Positions 10,074 to 20,000 of a stretch of DNA of 34,392 nucleotides are shown in pieces; positions within the stretch are counted from its first letter, which is position 1, and the number at the start of each line of letters is the position of its first letter. The stretch comes from Pirellulales bacterium (GTDB taxonomy: Bacteria; Planctomycetota; Planctomycetia; Pirellulales; JAEUIK01). The translations under genes were made by a program, and so were the position numbers. The stretch lies in contig JAIBBY010000050.1 of NCBI GenBank assembly GCA_019694455.1, forward strand, positions 1 through 34,392. Direction: 5' to 3'. Under the pieces are notes generated by a model that had not been told where the DNA came from, ran no database searches, and saw nothing but the letters and a program-made list of their open reading frames with translations.

Positions 10074-10535
10074 GGGGTTGCAAATCCTTTTCCAAGAGGC
10101 AATTGGACACGCCGCGCGGCCTGGCGACTGGCCCTGCTGGCGGCGGGTCGTGGCGGGCCGTCGGTCCGGTAGACGGCTGGGCGGGGATCTGGGCGGGCTT
10201 CTTACTGGTGGGGAAACGGCGGCGCAGTGTGCTTCTATATTCCGCTGGCTTGCAGGCGACACGCGCGCCGGCACAGTTCGCTGACCGCGGCGCCTCGGTC
10301 CGAGCGCCGTAGCCGGGGCCCGGCCGCGTCCAAAGAGCAACCTTCTTTGGAGCGGGAGGAGACGACGCGGCGGCGCGATCGCCGCTGCTTCCCACGGTGT
10401 AGAGAGTTACCGAAGCGGCCACGCGCGTCAAGAAAAAAACCGCGTCCTAGCGGCGACTTTTTTGGCGGCGAGGGCCAAGCCGGCCGCTGGTGTTGCGAAC
10501 AGCCAACCGCGCCGGTGGCGGAAGGGCGCGGTGTG
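10074..10535. other. Divergent intergenic region
   Basis: About 460 bp between the minus-strand giant protein gene and the plus-strand crotonase gene; it should hold promoters for both. A weak -10-like TATAGA occurs on the minus strand near 10235-10240 without a convincing -35. A small CCGC/GCGG hairpin (10440-10453) lies between an A-run and a T-run. No gene is supported; the open frames through it lack a recognisable product. Confidence 0.5.
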
Positions 10536-11513
10536 ATGCGACAATGGGCGGCCACCATCGACTCGCCATCACAGATTGACCGGCTGCTTATGTCACTTGC
10601 GCCTGCGAACGAGATTGCCGTATCGCGCATGCCGCCGGTGGGCGTGATCGCCTTTGCGCGCGCGCCGGCGGGCGCGCTGACCGAAGACATGGTGGAGCGC
10701 GCCGCGGCGGCGGTCGACCAACTGGAGCGCGACGCGAGCATCGAGCGGATCGTGCTGACCGGCACGGATGATTCGTTTTTGGTCGGGGTCGATCTCGGCT
10801 TTTTCAGCGCGTGCCTGCAGGCCGGCGACATCGATCGCGTCTTGCGCTTCACGCGGCGCTGCCGACAGTTGCTTGGCCAAGTCGAGCGCGGCCCCAAACA
10901 ATCGATCGCCTGGGCGCGAGGGCCGGCGTATGGCGGCGGGCTGGAACTGGCCCTGGCGTGCGATCGCATCGTCGCCGCGCCAGGCGCCAAGTTCGCGTTT
11001 CCAGAAACGGGCGTCGGCATTTATCCGGGCATGGGGGGGACGCAGCGCCTGGCCCGGCGGATAGGCGTGGGGCTGGCCAAATGGATGATTGGCGCCGGCG
11101 CCATTGTGCCGGCCGAACAGGCGCTGGAGATCGGCCTGATCGACGCGATCTGCGCGGATATTGATTCGGCAGGCGCCGCGCTGGCGGCCGGTGGCGCGGA
11201 GCCGCCGGCGCTTTCGCCGCGCTTTGCGGCACTCGCGCAACTATTTGGTGAGCACAGTCTGACCGCGCTACTTGATCCTGCGTTCCCGCAGCCGGTCGAT
11301 CCGCAACTGGTGCGCAGCCTGATTCAACTGCGGAGCAAGGCGCCGCTGGCCGTGCGCGCGGCGGACGCATTGATCGAGCGCGGCGCGCGGCTGCGGCTGA
11401 CCGAGGGGCTCGATCTGGAATACGCCGGGCTGGCCGCGCTCTTCGCCGGCCACGACGCGCTGGCCGGCGTGCCGGCGGCGCCGGGCACGCGCGTGCGGTT
11501 CGTTGGACAGTAA
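10536..11513 (+). CDS. Enoyl-CoA hydratase/isomerase (crotonase) family protein
   Basis: 325 residues. A crotonase core with both catalytic glutamates visible: E137 in GPAYGGGLELALACD and E157 in FPETGVGIYPGMGGTQRL. This suggests a working hydratase. The oxyanion-hole segment SFLVGVDLGFF (80-90) departs from the usual FCAGADL. The pattern is closest, from memory, to the hydratase half of fatty-acid oxidation proteins, but no dehydrogenase domain follows. The C-terminal ~110 residues lack a recognised domain. ATG 10536 is chosen with a GAAGGG-type site about nine bases upstream; ATG 10590 is a possible shorter start. It is divergent from the giant protein gene and 98 nt before the cytochrome-like gene. 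The pathway is uncertain. Confidence 0.8.
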   Translation: MRQWAATIDSPSQIDRLLMSLAPANEIAVSRMPPVGVIAFARAPAGALTEDMVERAAAAVDQLERDASIERIVLTGTDDSFLVGVDLGFFSACLQAGDIDRVLRFTRRCRQLLGQVERGPKQSIAWARGPAYGGGLELALACDRIVAAPGAKFAFPETGVGIYPGMGGTQRLARRIGVGLAKWMIGAGAIVPAEQALEIGLIDAICADIDSAGAALAAGGAEPPALSPRFAALAQLFGEHSLTALLDPAFPQPVDPQLVRSLIQLRSKAPLAVRAADALIERGARLRLTEGLDLEYAGLAALFAGHDALAGVPAAPGTRVRFVGQ

Positions 11514-11611
11514 TCAAACGGCGAGAATTTGACTGTCTGGCGCGCGGCGACTAGGTTGCGGTTTGCCTGCCTCCGCATTGCCGCCCCGCACCCCCGCCAA
11601 CGGTCTTGGAT

Positions 11612-14600
11612 ATGCGTCGTGCCACTCGCTTGCGAAGTCTCGTAGGGCCACTGGCCGCGCTCGGCTTGGCACTCCTCGCACAGCTATGCTTGACGCCGGC
11701 GCGCGCCGCGCCCGACGACGATGCGATGGCCGCGCTGGCCGAACCGTATCAAAAAGAGGTCGCGCCGCTACTGGCGCGCTATTGCCACGCATGTCACGCG
11801 GGGGACGTGGTGGAGGCCGATCTCGATTTGTCGGCCTTCGCCACGCTGGCCGAGGTGCGCCGCCAGCCGCGCGTCTGGCAGAAGGTGGGCGAGATGCTCG
11901 ACACCGATCAGATGCCGCCGGCCGACGCCGAGCAACCGACCGCCGCCGAGCAGACGCAGCTTGCCGGTTGGGTGCGGGCTTATTTGACCGCCGAGGCCCG
12001 CGCCACGGCCGGCGATCCGGGACAGGTGGTGCTGCGCCGCTTGAGCAACGCGGAATACACCTACACGCTGCGCGATCTGACGGGGGTGGCCACGCTCGAC
12101 CCTGCCCGCGAGTTTCCGATCGACGGGGCGGCGGGTGAGGGTTTCACCAACACGGGCAGCGGGCTGGTGATGTCGCCGGCGCTATTGACCAAATACCTGG
12201 ACGCCGCCAAGCGTGTGGCGGCGCATGCAGTGCTGTTGCCGCGGGGGCTGCGCTTTTCGACTTCGACCACGCGCCCCGATTGGACTGGCGAGGCGCTAGG
12301 CGCGATTAAGGAATTTTACGCGCGGTTTGTCGACGCCGAGGGGCGCGTGCCGCTAGCGGCGTATTTGTCGGTCTTGCATGCGGATCGCGCGGCGCTGGCG
12401 GCGGGGGAGCGAACTACTGACCAGGTCGCCGCGGCCCATCAATTGAACGGCCCTTATCTGCGCGTGCTGTGGCAAGCGCTGGAGGGGGATGAGCCGTCGC
12501 TTGTGCTTTCCCACTTGCGCGAGCGCTGGCGCGCGGCCGACCAGCAAGGCATCGACGCGCTGGCGGCCGAGATCGGCCGCTGGCAGCAGGCGCTATGGCG
12601 CTTTCAACCGGTGGGGCACATGCAGCATTGGCAGGAGCCGGTCGACCCGGTCGTCGCGCAACAGGATTTGCGCTATGTCATCCCGGCGCAGCCGGAAGGC
12701 AAGGAAGTGCGGTTGTACCTGGTGGCCAGCGACGCGGGGGACGGCGCCGAGCACGACGTGGCCTTGTGGGAGCAGCCGCGGCTGGTGGCGCCGGGGCGCG
12801 AGCCCTTGCTGCTGCGCGACGCGGACCGAGTAATCCGGCAGATCGCGGCGCGCCGCGAGCAGGTGTTTGGTCAGGCGGCCAAGTGTTTGGCGATTGCCGC
12901 CCAGCTCGACCATGCGCCCGATGCCGGCGCGCTTGAGGCGCTGGCGCGCGAGCACGACGTCTCGCCGGCGGCGCTAGCCGCCTGGCTCGGTTACCTGGGG
13001 CTGGCAGACGGCGGCGAGACGCGCATCGCCGGGCATTTCACCACGCAGATTGGCGGCCTGGCCGGTTATGACTTCATTCAGGGATGGGGTAGCGCCGACA
13101 CGCCGAATCTGTTGGCCAACTCGTCGGATCAAATGGTGCGTGTGCCGGGCAACATGCCACCGCATAGCGTGGCCGTGCATCCCACGCCCATCGTGCAAAC
13201 GGCGGTGGGCTGGCGCGCCCCGCAAGCGGCGACGCTGCGCGTGACCGGAAAGGTGACGCACGCCCATCCTGAGTGCGGCAACGGCGTAACCTGGAGTTTG
13301 GAACTGCGGCGCGGGGGCACGCGGCAACAGTTGGCAGGCGGCACGGCGCAGGGCGCCACGGCCGCGCAGGTCGGCCCGATCGATGGCGTGAGCGTGCGGC
13401 GCGGCGACGTGATCGCGCTTTTGATCGGCCCGCGCGACGGCAACCACGCCTGCGACCTGACGACGATCGACCTGACACTGGCCGGCGCCGGCGAGAAGGA
13501 AACCTGGAACCTGGCGGCTGACGTCTCGGGCAGCGTGTTGGCGGGCAACCCGCATGCCGACCAGCACGGCAACGCCGGCGTGTGGCACTTCTGCACCGAG
13601 GCGGTGGATGGCGCCGAGGGATCGATGTTTCCGGCGGGTTCGACCTTGGCGCGTTGGCAGTCGGCGGCCACGCCGGCGGAGAAACAATCGCTGGCCGAAC
13701 AGACGCAGCAGTTGCTGTTGGCCGGTCCGCCCGCCGATGCGGCGGCGCCTGACGCGCAGCTTTATCGGCGGCTTACCTCGCTGGGAGGGCCGCTTTTGGC
13801 ATCGACGCACGAAGCGGACCGCTCGGCGCGCGCCGCGGAACCATTCGAGTGGGGACTCGACCCGGCGCTGTTTGGTCGCCGGCCAGATGGATCGACCATC
13901 GACGCGGCCGACGTGTGCGTGGCGGCGCCCAGGGTGCTGGAGATTCGGCTGCCCGCCGAGTTGGTGGCGGGGTGCGAGTTGTTGGTGACCGGCCGCCTGG
14001 AAGGGGAGCTTGGCGTGGAAGGGAGCGTGCGCATGGAACTGCTGACCGCTCCGCCAGCGGGGGAGGCGGCGCTGGGGCCGATCGTCACCGCCGAAGGAAG
14101 CGCGGCGCGGCAGCGAGTGTTGGCGGACTACGAGGCATTTCGGCGGGTGTTTCCGGCGGCCATGTGCTACTCGCGCATTGTGCCGGTCGACGAGGCAGTG
14201 ACGCTGGCGCTCTACCATCGCGAGGATGAGCACCTGGCGCGGCTGATGCTGGACGACGCCGAGCGCGCCGAGTTGGAGCGACGGTGGGAGGAGTTGCACT
14301 TTGTCAGTCACGACGCGCTGGCGCTGGTCGACGCGTTTGAGCAGTTGATGGAATACGCCACGCAAGACGCCGATCCGAGCAAGTTCGAGCCGTTCCGGCA
14401 GCCGATTCAAGCGCGCGCGGCGGCGTTTCGCCAGGCATTGGTCGACGCCGAACCGCGCCAACTGGCGGCGGTGGAAGATTTTGCCGCGCTGGCCTATCGC
14501 AGGCCACTGGCCGACACCGAGCGAAAAGAGCTGGCAGGGCTGTATCGCGCGCTGCGTCAAGAAGAGCTATCGCACGACGAGGCGCTGCGGCTCACGCTGG

Positions 14601-15712
14601 CCCGCGTGCTCGCGGCGCCGGAGTTTTTGTATCGCATCGAGGCGCCCGGCCCGGCGCGCGAGGCGACGCCGGTGAACGATTGGGAACTGGCCACGCGACT
14701 GAGTTATTTTTTGTGGTCGACGGCGCCCGACGCGGAGTTGCGCGGGCTGGCGGCGCGCGGCGAATTGGCGAATGACCAGGCGCTGGCCGCGCAAGCGCGG
14801 CGTATGAGCGGCGACGCGCGCGTGCGGCGGTTGGCGATTGAGTTCGCTTGCCAGTGGCTCAACGTGCGCGACTTCGACACGCTGGACGAAAAGAGCGAGC
14901 GGCACTTTCCGGAGTTTGTCGGCTTGCGCGGCGCGATGTACGAGGAGACGATTCAGTTCTTCACGCACCTGTTTCAACACGATCGTTCGGTGCTGGAGAT
15001 CTTGGATTGCGACTACGCGCTGTTGAACCAGCAGCTTGCCGCGCACTATGAGATACCGGGCGTGATGGGGGATGAGTGGCGCCGCGTGGACGGCGTGAGG
15101 CGGCATGGTCGCGGCGGCGTGTTGGCGCAGGCCACCGTGCTGGCCAAGCAATCGGGCGCGTCGCGGACCAGCCCGATCTTGCGGGGCAATTGGGTGAGCG
15201 AAGCGTTGTTGGGCGAGCGCTTGCCGCGGCCTCCCAAGGATGTGCCGCTGTTGCCGCAGGACGCGGCGAGCGAGCAATTGACAATGCGCCAATTGGTGGA
15301 GCGACATAGCTCCGACGCGCGGTGCCGCGTTTGCCACGACCGGATCGACGCCTTTGGCTTTTCGCTGGAGGCGTACGACTCGATTGGCCGCCGGCGCGCG
15401 ACCGACGCGGGGCTGCCGATCGACACCACCGCCACCACGCTCGACGGCGCGCGGCTGGAGGGCATCGACGGCCTGCGGGCTTATTTGACGGGGCAGCGCC
15501 GCGACGCGTTTGTGCGCCAGTTTTGCAAAAAGCTGCTAGGCTATGCGCTGGGTCGCGCCGCGCAACTATCCGATGAACCACTGCTGGCCGCCATGCAGTC
15601 GCGTTTGGCCCAAGAAGATTATCGGGTGCTGGCGGCGATCGAGATGATCGTGCTGAGCCCGCAGTTTCGGAATATTCGCGGTCGCGAGTTCGCGGCAGAG
15701 GACTCGCCTTAA
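11612..15712 (+). CDS. Planctomycete cytochrome-type protein (PSCyt1/DUF1587/DUF1595/DUF1592/DUF1588/DUF1585)
   Basis: 1366 residues. ATG 11612 gives a signal peptide: RRATRLR, a hydrophobic core, then ARAAPDD. A planctomycete cytochrome-c-like domain follows with heme motif CHACH (58-62), then DUF1587 (LRRLSNAEYTYTLRDLTG, ~130-200). A long central insertion occupies ~210-930 without the usual domains. DUF1595 (DFAALAYRRPL), DUF1592 (LATRLSYFLWSTAPD), DUF1588 (GVLAQATVLAKQSGASRTSPILRG) and DUF1585 (FCKKLLGYALGRA) then follow. A second CxxCH, CRVCH, lies at 1238-1242 in DUF1588. The biochemical role of this very common planctomycete family is not established; it is predicted to be exported. 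The stop is followed 17 nt later by its usual partner, a DUF1552 gene. It is longer than most members known to me. Confidence 0.9.
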   Translation: MRRATRLRSLVGPLAALGLALLAQLCLTPARAAPDDDAMAALAEPYQKEVAPLLARYCHACHAGDVVEADLDLSAFATLAEVRRQPRVWQKVGEMLDTDQMPPADAEQPTAAEQTQLAGWVRAYLTAEARATAGDPGQVVLRRLSNAEYTYTLRDLTGVATLDPAREFPIDGAAGEGFTNTGSGLVMSPALLTKYLDAAKRVAAHAVLLPRGLRFSTSTTRPDWTGEALGAIKEFYARFVDAEGRVPLAAYLSVLHADRAALAAGERTTDQVAAAHQLNGPYLRVLWQALEGDEPSLVLSHLRERWRAADQQGIDALAAEIGRWQQALWRFQPVGHMQHWQEPVDPVVAQQDLRYVIPAQPEGKEVRLYLVASDAGDGAEHDVALWEQPRLVAPGREPLLLRDADRVIRQIAARREQVFGQAAKCLAIAAQLDHAPDAGALEALAREHDVSPAALAAWLGYLGLADGGETRIAGHFTTQIGGLAGYDFIQGWGSADTPNLLANSSDQMVRVPGNMPPHSVAVHPTPIVQTAVGWRAPQAATLRVTGKVTHAHPECGNGVTWSLELRRGGTRQQLAGGTAQGATAAQVGPIDGVSVRRGDVIALLIGPRDGNHACDLTTIDLTLAGAGEKETWNLAADVSGSVLAGNPHADQHGNAGVWHFCTEAVDGAEGSMFPAGSTLARWQSAATPAEKQSLAEQTQQLLLAGPPADAAAPDAQLYRRLTSLGGPLLASTHEADRSARAAEPFEWGLDPALFGRRPDGSTIDAADVCVAAPRVLEIRLPAELVAGCELLVTGRLEGELGVEGSVRMELLTAPPAGEAALGPIVTAEGSAARQRVLADYEAFRRVFPAAMCYSRIVPVDEAVTLALYHREDEHLARLMLDDAERAELERRWEELHFVSHDALALVDAFEQLMEYATQDADPSKFEPFRQPIQARAAAFRQALVDAEPRQLAAVEDFAALAYRRPLADTERKELAGLYRALRQEELSHDEALRLTLARVLAAPEFLYRIEAPGPAREATPVNDWELATRLSYFLWSTAPDAELRGLAARGELANDQALAAQARRMSGDARVRRLAIEFACQWLNVRDFDTLDEKSERHFPEFVGLRGAMYEETIQFFTHLFQHDRSVLEILDCDYALLNQQLAAHYEIPGVMGDEWRRVDGVRRHGRGGVLAQATVLAKQSGASRTSPILRGNWVSEALLGERLPRPPKDVPLLPQDAASEQLTMRQLVERHSSDARCRVCHDRIDAFGFSLEAYDSIGRRRATDAGLPIDTTATTLDGARLEGIDGLRAYLTGQRRDAFVRQFCKKLLGYALGRAAQLSDEPLLAAMQSRLAQEDYRVLAAIEMIVLSPQFRNIRGREFAAEDSP

Positions 15713-15729
15713 ATCGTGTGGAGCCTGAG

Positions 15730-17034
15730 ATGAGCGCGCAGCGGTTTTCGCGTCGCATGTTGTTGCGTGGCCTGGGGGTGAGCATGGCGCTGCCGTGGCT
15801 GGAGTCGGCCACGGTCTGGGGCGACGAGCCGCGCGGCAGCGAGCCCGCCAGCGAGCCGCCGGTGCGCTTGGCGGCGCTATTCTCGGGCAACGGCTTTCAC
15901 AGCACCGAGTGGTGGGCCAAGGGAGAAGGCGCCGCGATGGAGCTAGGGCAGGTGCTGGCCCCGCTGCATCCTTATCGCGAAAAGCTGCTGTTCATCCGCG
16001 GCCTGTACAACGCCGAGGCGCTGAAGGGGAACATCCACAGCTCGCAAACCGGCAACCTGCTCTCGGGCGCGCCGATCGCCTCGGGGGGCGAGATTCGTTC
16101 TGGCGCCAGCGTCGATCAGGTCTTGGCGCAGAGCTATGGTCAATCGACCAAGGTCCCCAGCCTGGTGCTGGGCTGCGAAAAGTCGAACCCGTCGGTGCAT
16201 AAAAACTACTCCATGCTGTACAGCTCGCACATTTCGTGGAGCTCTCCCACGACGCCGACGCCGCTGGAGATTTATCCGGCGCTGGCATTCGACCGGCTGT
16301 TCAAAGACGAGGCGCAGCACGGCGATCAGAGCGTGCTCGACGCGGTGCTGGCCGACGCCAGCGACCTGCGCCGCCAGATTAGCGCGGCGGACCAGCGCAA
16401 GCTAGACGAGTATCTCGACTCGGTGCGCGAAGTGGAGCAGCGAATCGAGCGCGCCGGCGGGCGCGGCGAGTTGCAGGGCTGGCGGCCGACGCTGACCGCG
16501 CCGAACATGTCGCGTCCGGCCGACGGCGTGCCGCAAGACATTGGCGAGCATATGCGGCTGATGTGCGACATTTTGGTATTGGCCTTTCAGACCGACGCCA
16601 CCCGCATCTGCACGCTCAAGTTGAACAACGATCACTCGTCGCTGCGGTTTCCCAACTTGGGCGTCGACTACATGATTCATCATCTGTTGTCGCACTCCGA
16701 CACGGCGGATTGGCTCAAGGTGAATCAGTTCTTCCTGCAACAGGTGGCGTACATCGCCGGCAAGCTGGACGCGATTCAGGAAGGCGAACGCACGGCGCTG
16801 GACAACACCATGCTGCTGTTCTGTTCGAGCATGATGACCGGTAGCCACGACGCCACCCAATTGCCGGTGGTGCTGGTGGGGCGCGGCGGCGGCCAGATCG
16901 CCACCGGGCGCGTGCTGGACTATCGCGAGCAGGAGAATCGGCAGATGTGCAGGCTGTACCTGTCGATGATGGACAAGATGAATCTGCGGCCCGGCCGCTT
17001 TGGCGACGCCACGGAGCCACTGGCCGAGGTATAG
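15730..17034 (+). CDS. DUF1552 protein, exported
   Basis: 434 residues. The N-terminus SRRMLLRGLGVSMALPWLE is typical of DUF1552 proteins and looks like a twin-arginine (Tat) signal (RR, hydrophobic core). The conserved body includes LFSGNGFHSTEWWAKGEG, HSSQTGNLLSGA, the LDEYLDSVREVEQRIERA helix and the MLLFCSSMMTGSHD segment. The function of DUF1552 is unknown; it almost always sits directly downstream of a DUF1592/1588/1585 gene, as here (17-nt gap), so the two probably act together outside the cytoplasm. ATG 15730 is preferred over GTG 15718 because GGAG (15720-15723) lies just upstream of it. It ends 7 nt from the convergent kinase gene. Confidence 0.9.
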   Translation: MSAQRFSRRMLLRGLGVSMALPWLESATVWGDEPRGSEPASEPPVRLAALFSGNGFHSTEWWAKGEGAAMELGQVLAPLHPYREKLLFIRGLYNAEALKGNIHSSQTGNLLSGAPIASGGEIRSGASVDQVLAQSYGQSTKVPSLVLGCEKSNPSVHKNYSMLYSSHISWSSPTTPTPLEIYPALAFDRLFKDEAQHGDQSVLDAVLADASDLRRQISAADQRKLDEYLDSVREVEQRIERAGGRGELQGWRPTLTAPNMSRPADGVPQDIGEHMRLMCDILVLAFQTDATRICTLKLNNDHSSLRFPNLGVDYMIHHLLSHSDTADWLKVNQFFLQQVAYIAGKLDAIQEGERTALDNTMLLFCSSMMTGSHDATQLPVVLVGRGGGQIATGRVLDYREQENRQMCRLYLSMMDKMNLRPGRFGDATEPLAEV

Positions 17035-17041
17035 CGGTCGA

Positions 17042-20000
17042 TCACGGAGTGGCCGCCGAATCGTTGTCAGTGAGCAGCCGCGCGAACTCGGGCCGCTGGC
17101 GAATGGAGTCGAAGCTGGCGTCTTTGGCCAGTTCCTGCCGATACGCCGCGCGCTCGCGCGGCGACATGGTGGAAAAGCCGCGCTCGAGTAGCGCGAGCGC
17201 TTCGTTCATCCAGCCGGCCGGGCGCTCGTCGGCGGTGTTGCCGCCCGACAACACGCGCCCCGCCGCAGCGGCGTGGATGGAAGCGGCGTTGTACAACAGG
17301 CCGGGCGTGATCGGCCCCACGCGCAGGGCGGCCATGGCGTCGGCCACCGCCTCGTCGCAGCGCCCCAACAAGACCAGGGCCGAGCCGCGACCGGTGTACG
17401 GGTCGCCGCTGGCGCCGCCTAGTTGAATTGCCTCGTCGAACGAGGCGCGGGCCATCTCGGCGCCATGCAAGAGCAGCGCCCAGCCGCGGCGCGCGTGCAA
17501 GTTGGCGAACCGCGTTCGATCTCCCTGGGCCAACGACTCGGCCGCCGGCCCTGCCAGATCGAGCGCCAGGATCGAATCGCTAAAGGCGCCGAGCGTGTCG
17601 CGCAGCTTCAGGCGGGCCAGCGCGCGCTCGCGATAGATCGCCGCCAGCCGCTGCCTCGGTTCGCTGCCTTCGTCCAACTGCGTGGCCTCGTTGGTGGCGC
17701 TGGCCGTGCGTCCCACGGGACGCGCGAGCGAGCCGACCTGGCCAAACACGCGCGCGGCCAGTTGGCTCTGCGCCAAGAAGGCGTCGAACGACTCGATCGC
17801 CTCCTGATCGGAGCCCAGGTCCATCTGCGCCAGCCCGCGCAGATACAGCGCGTCGGCATAGGCGGGGCAATCGTCGATCGCGGCGTTGTAGCGGCGCAGG
17901 GCCTCTTGCGGATCGCCGCCGGCGTGGGCCAGTCGGCCATATTCGCAGAGGGCCTGCGCGCGGGCCGGCGTCGCGGGGCGGCTGACCGACAGCGCCTGGC
18001 GGAAATCTGCCAGCGCTTGGTTCGATTGTCCCAGTCCGCGCCAGATGGCGCCACGATTGAGATAAGCCCGCGGCTCGTTGGGGGCAAACTCGATGGCGCG
18101 CTCCAGTTGGGCCAGCGCGGCGTGGTGCGTGGCGACCGGCGTCAGCGGCAGACCGGCCAGTCGCAGGCCCAGACTGGCCAGCGCGGCGCTGGCTTCGTCG
18201 CGGCGGCGCAGCGCGTCGGCCCGATTGACATGCGCCTCCCAGCGAGTGGGGTCGAGCTTTTCGGCGGCGGCGAAGTCGGCCAAGGCGTCTGGCAGGCGTC
18301 CGTGCTCGACGCGCACCAGTCCGCGGTTCAAATGCAAGGCGTAGTGGTCGCGGGTTTCGTTGGCGGGGATGAGCCTGGCCGCGCGGCGGAAATCGTCTTC
18401 GGCCAACTCCAACTCGCCTAGCTCGCCATGCGCCAGGCCGCGCAACAAGTAGGTGAAGCCAAACTCCGGGCGGCGACTGGCGCAGGCCGATAGACTGGCC
18501 AGCGCCTCGCGGGGCTCGCCCGACTGAAGCTGCGCCACCGCCAGATACCACTGCGCCCAGAATCGATCGGGCTGCGCGGCCAGCGCCTGCTGGAAGTAGC
18601 GCTTGGCGGCGGGCAGATCCTCGGCGGCTAGTCGCTGATCGCCCAAGAGGAACAGGTCGAGCGAGTGTTGCGGCTCGATCTGGCCTGCGCGCTGCGACTC
18701 GCGCTGGGCCTCGTCGTCGCGACCGGCCAGACGCAGATAGCGGGCCCGCCGATCGGCGACCGCGCGGAGCGGCGCATCGACCGGCACGCACGCCAAAGCG
18801 GCCAAGGCGGCATGGGCGCGGGCAGCGTCGTCGCGGTCTTCGGCCGGCAAGGCCATGAGCTCGGCCTCGACAATGGACAGTTCTTGTTGTTTGAGATCGA
18901 CCTCGGCCCGGTCGGCGGCGTCGAGCCCGATGGCGCCTAGCGAAGCTACCTGCGCCGGGGGCAACAGGTCGCGCGCGGCGCGCAGCGAGCGCAGCGCCGC
19001 GGCGCGGTCGGCGGTGGCGTCGGGGCGCGCGGCCAACAGCGAGCGGAATAGCGCCTCGTGATAGTGGCGCTCAAAGTCGGCCAGTTGGCGCGTGAGGCGT
19101 TGACGATTGGCGTCGACCGAAAGTCGCTCGTCGATCTGCGCGCGCAGTTCGGCGGCGGCACCGGCTATGCTGGCCAAGCGCGGTTCGGCGCCGGCCAGCG
19201 CGCGGGCCTGATCGACTTCGGCCAGGGCCGCCGGCAATTGTTCGGCGAGCAATAGTTGATCGGCGGTCTGCATGTGACGCTGCGCGCGGTCGGCTACCTG
19301 CTGCACCCGGCGCGACTCTTGCCACCACCAGCTTCCGGCCACGGTGGCCAGCACGGCCAGCGAGGCGAGGGCGGTGGCGCACAGCGTGCGATGGCGGCGC
19401 GTCCAGCGCAGGCCGCGCTCCAGCCAGGGCTCCGCATAGGCCAGCGGCGGCTCGCCGGCCTGCCAGCGCACGACCTCGTCTGCCAATTCTTTAGCGGTGG
19501 CGTAGCGCGCCTCGGGCAGGCGAGCGAGCGCCCGCATGCACACCGCCTCGAGCGCGCGCGGCGCGTGCGGCGCCAACTCGCGCAGACGCGGCAGTTTGCC
19601 AAGCTGCACTTGCTGCAGGACCTCTTGCGTCTTGCCGCGAAACGGCGGCCGGTTGGCCAGCAGTTCAAACAGCATCGCGCCCAGCGCGTAGATGTCGCTG
19701 CGCGCGTCGACCGCCATGCCCAGCGCCTGCTCGGGGGACATATAGGCCAAGGTGCCGAGGACGGCGCCATCGCGGGTGGCGGCCGCGGCGTCGTCGTCCA
19801 ATTCGATCGGCTCGGGCGCGGCGGGCTGCGCCAGTTCTTCGGCGGCGATGGTTGACTCGTTGGGACCGCGCGGCGCTGGCGGCGCCAGCGTCTTGGCCAG
19901 TCCCCAATCGACGACGATCGCCTCGCCAAAATCGCCGACGATCACGTTTTGCGGTTTCAGGTCGCGGTGCAACACGCCGCGCTGATGGGCAAAGGCCATC

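Noticed and set aside
10433..10463. Intrinsic terminator (A-run, CCGC/GCGG hairpin, T-run)
   Set aside because: The stem is only 4 bp and it lies between divergent genes, where no transcript should end.
10227..10535. N-terminal extension of the second crotonase gene
   Set aside because: The translated extension is Arg/Pro-rich without family similarity, and a GAAGGG-type site lies before ATG 10536.
12974..14560. A 528-residue minus-strand frame inside the cytochrome-like gene
   Set aside because: Basic, low-complexity shadow sequence; the plus-strand frame continues the DUF1587-1585 protein.
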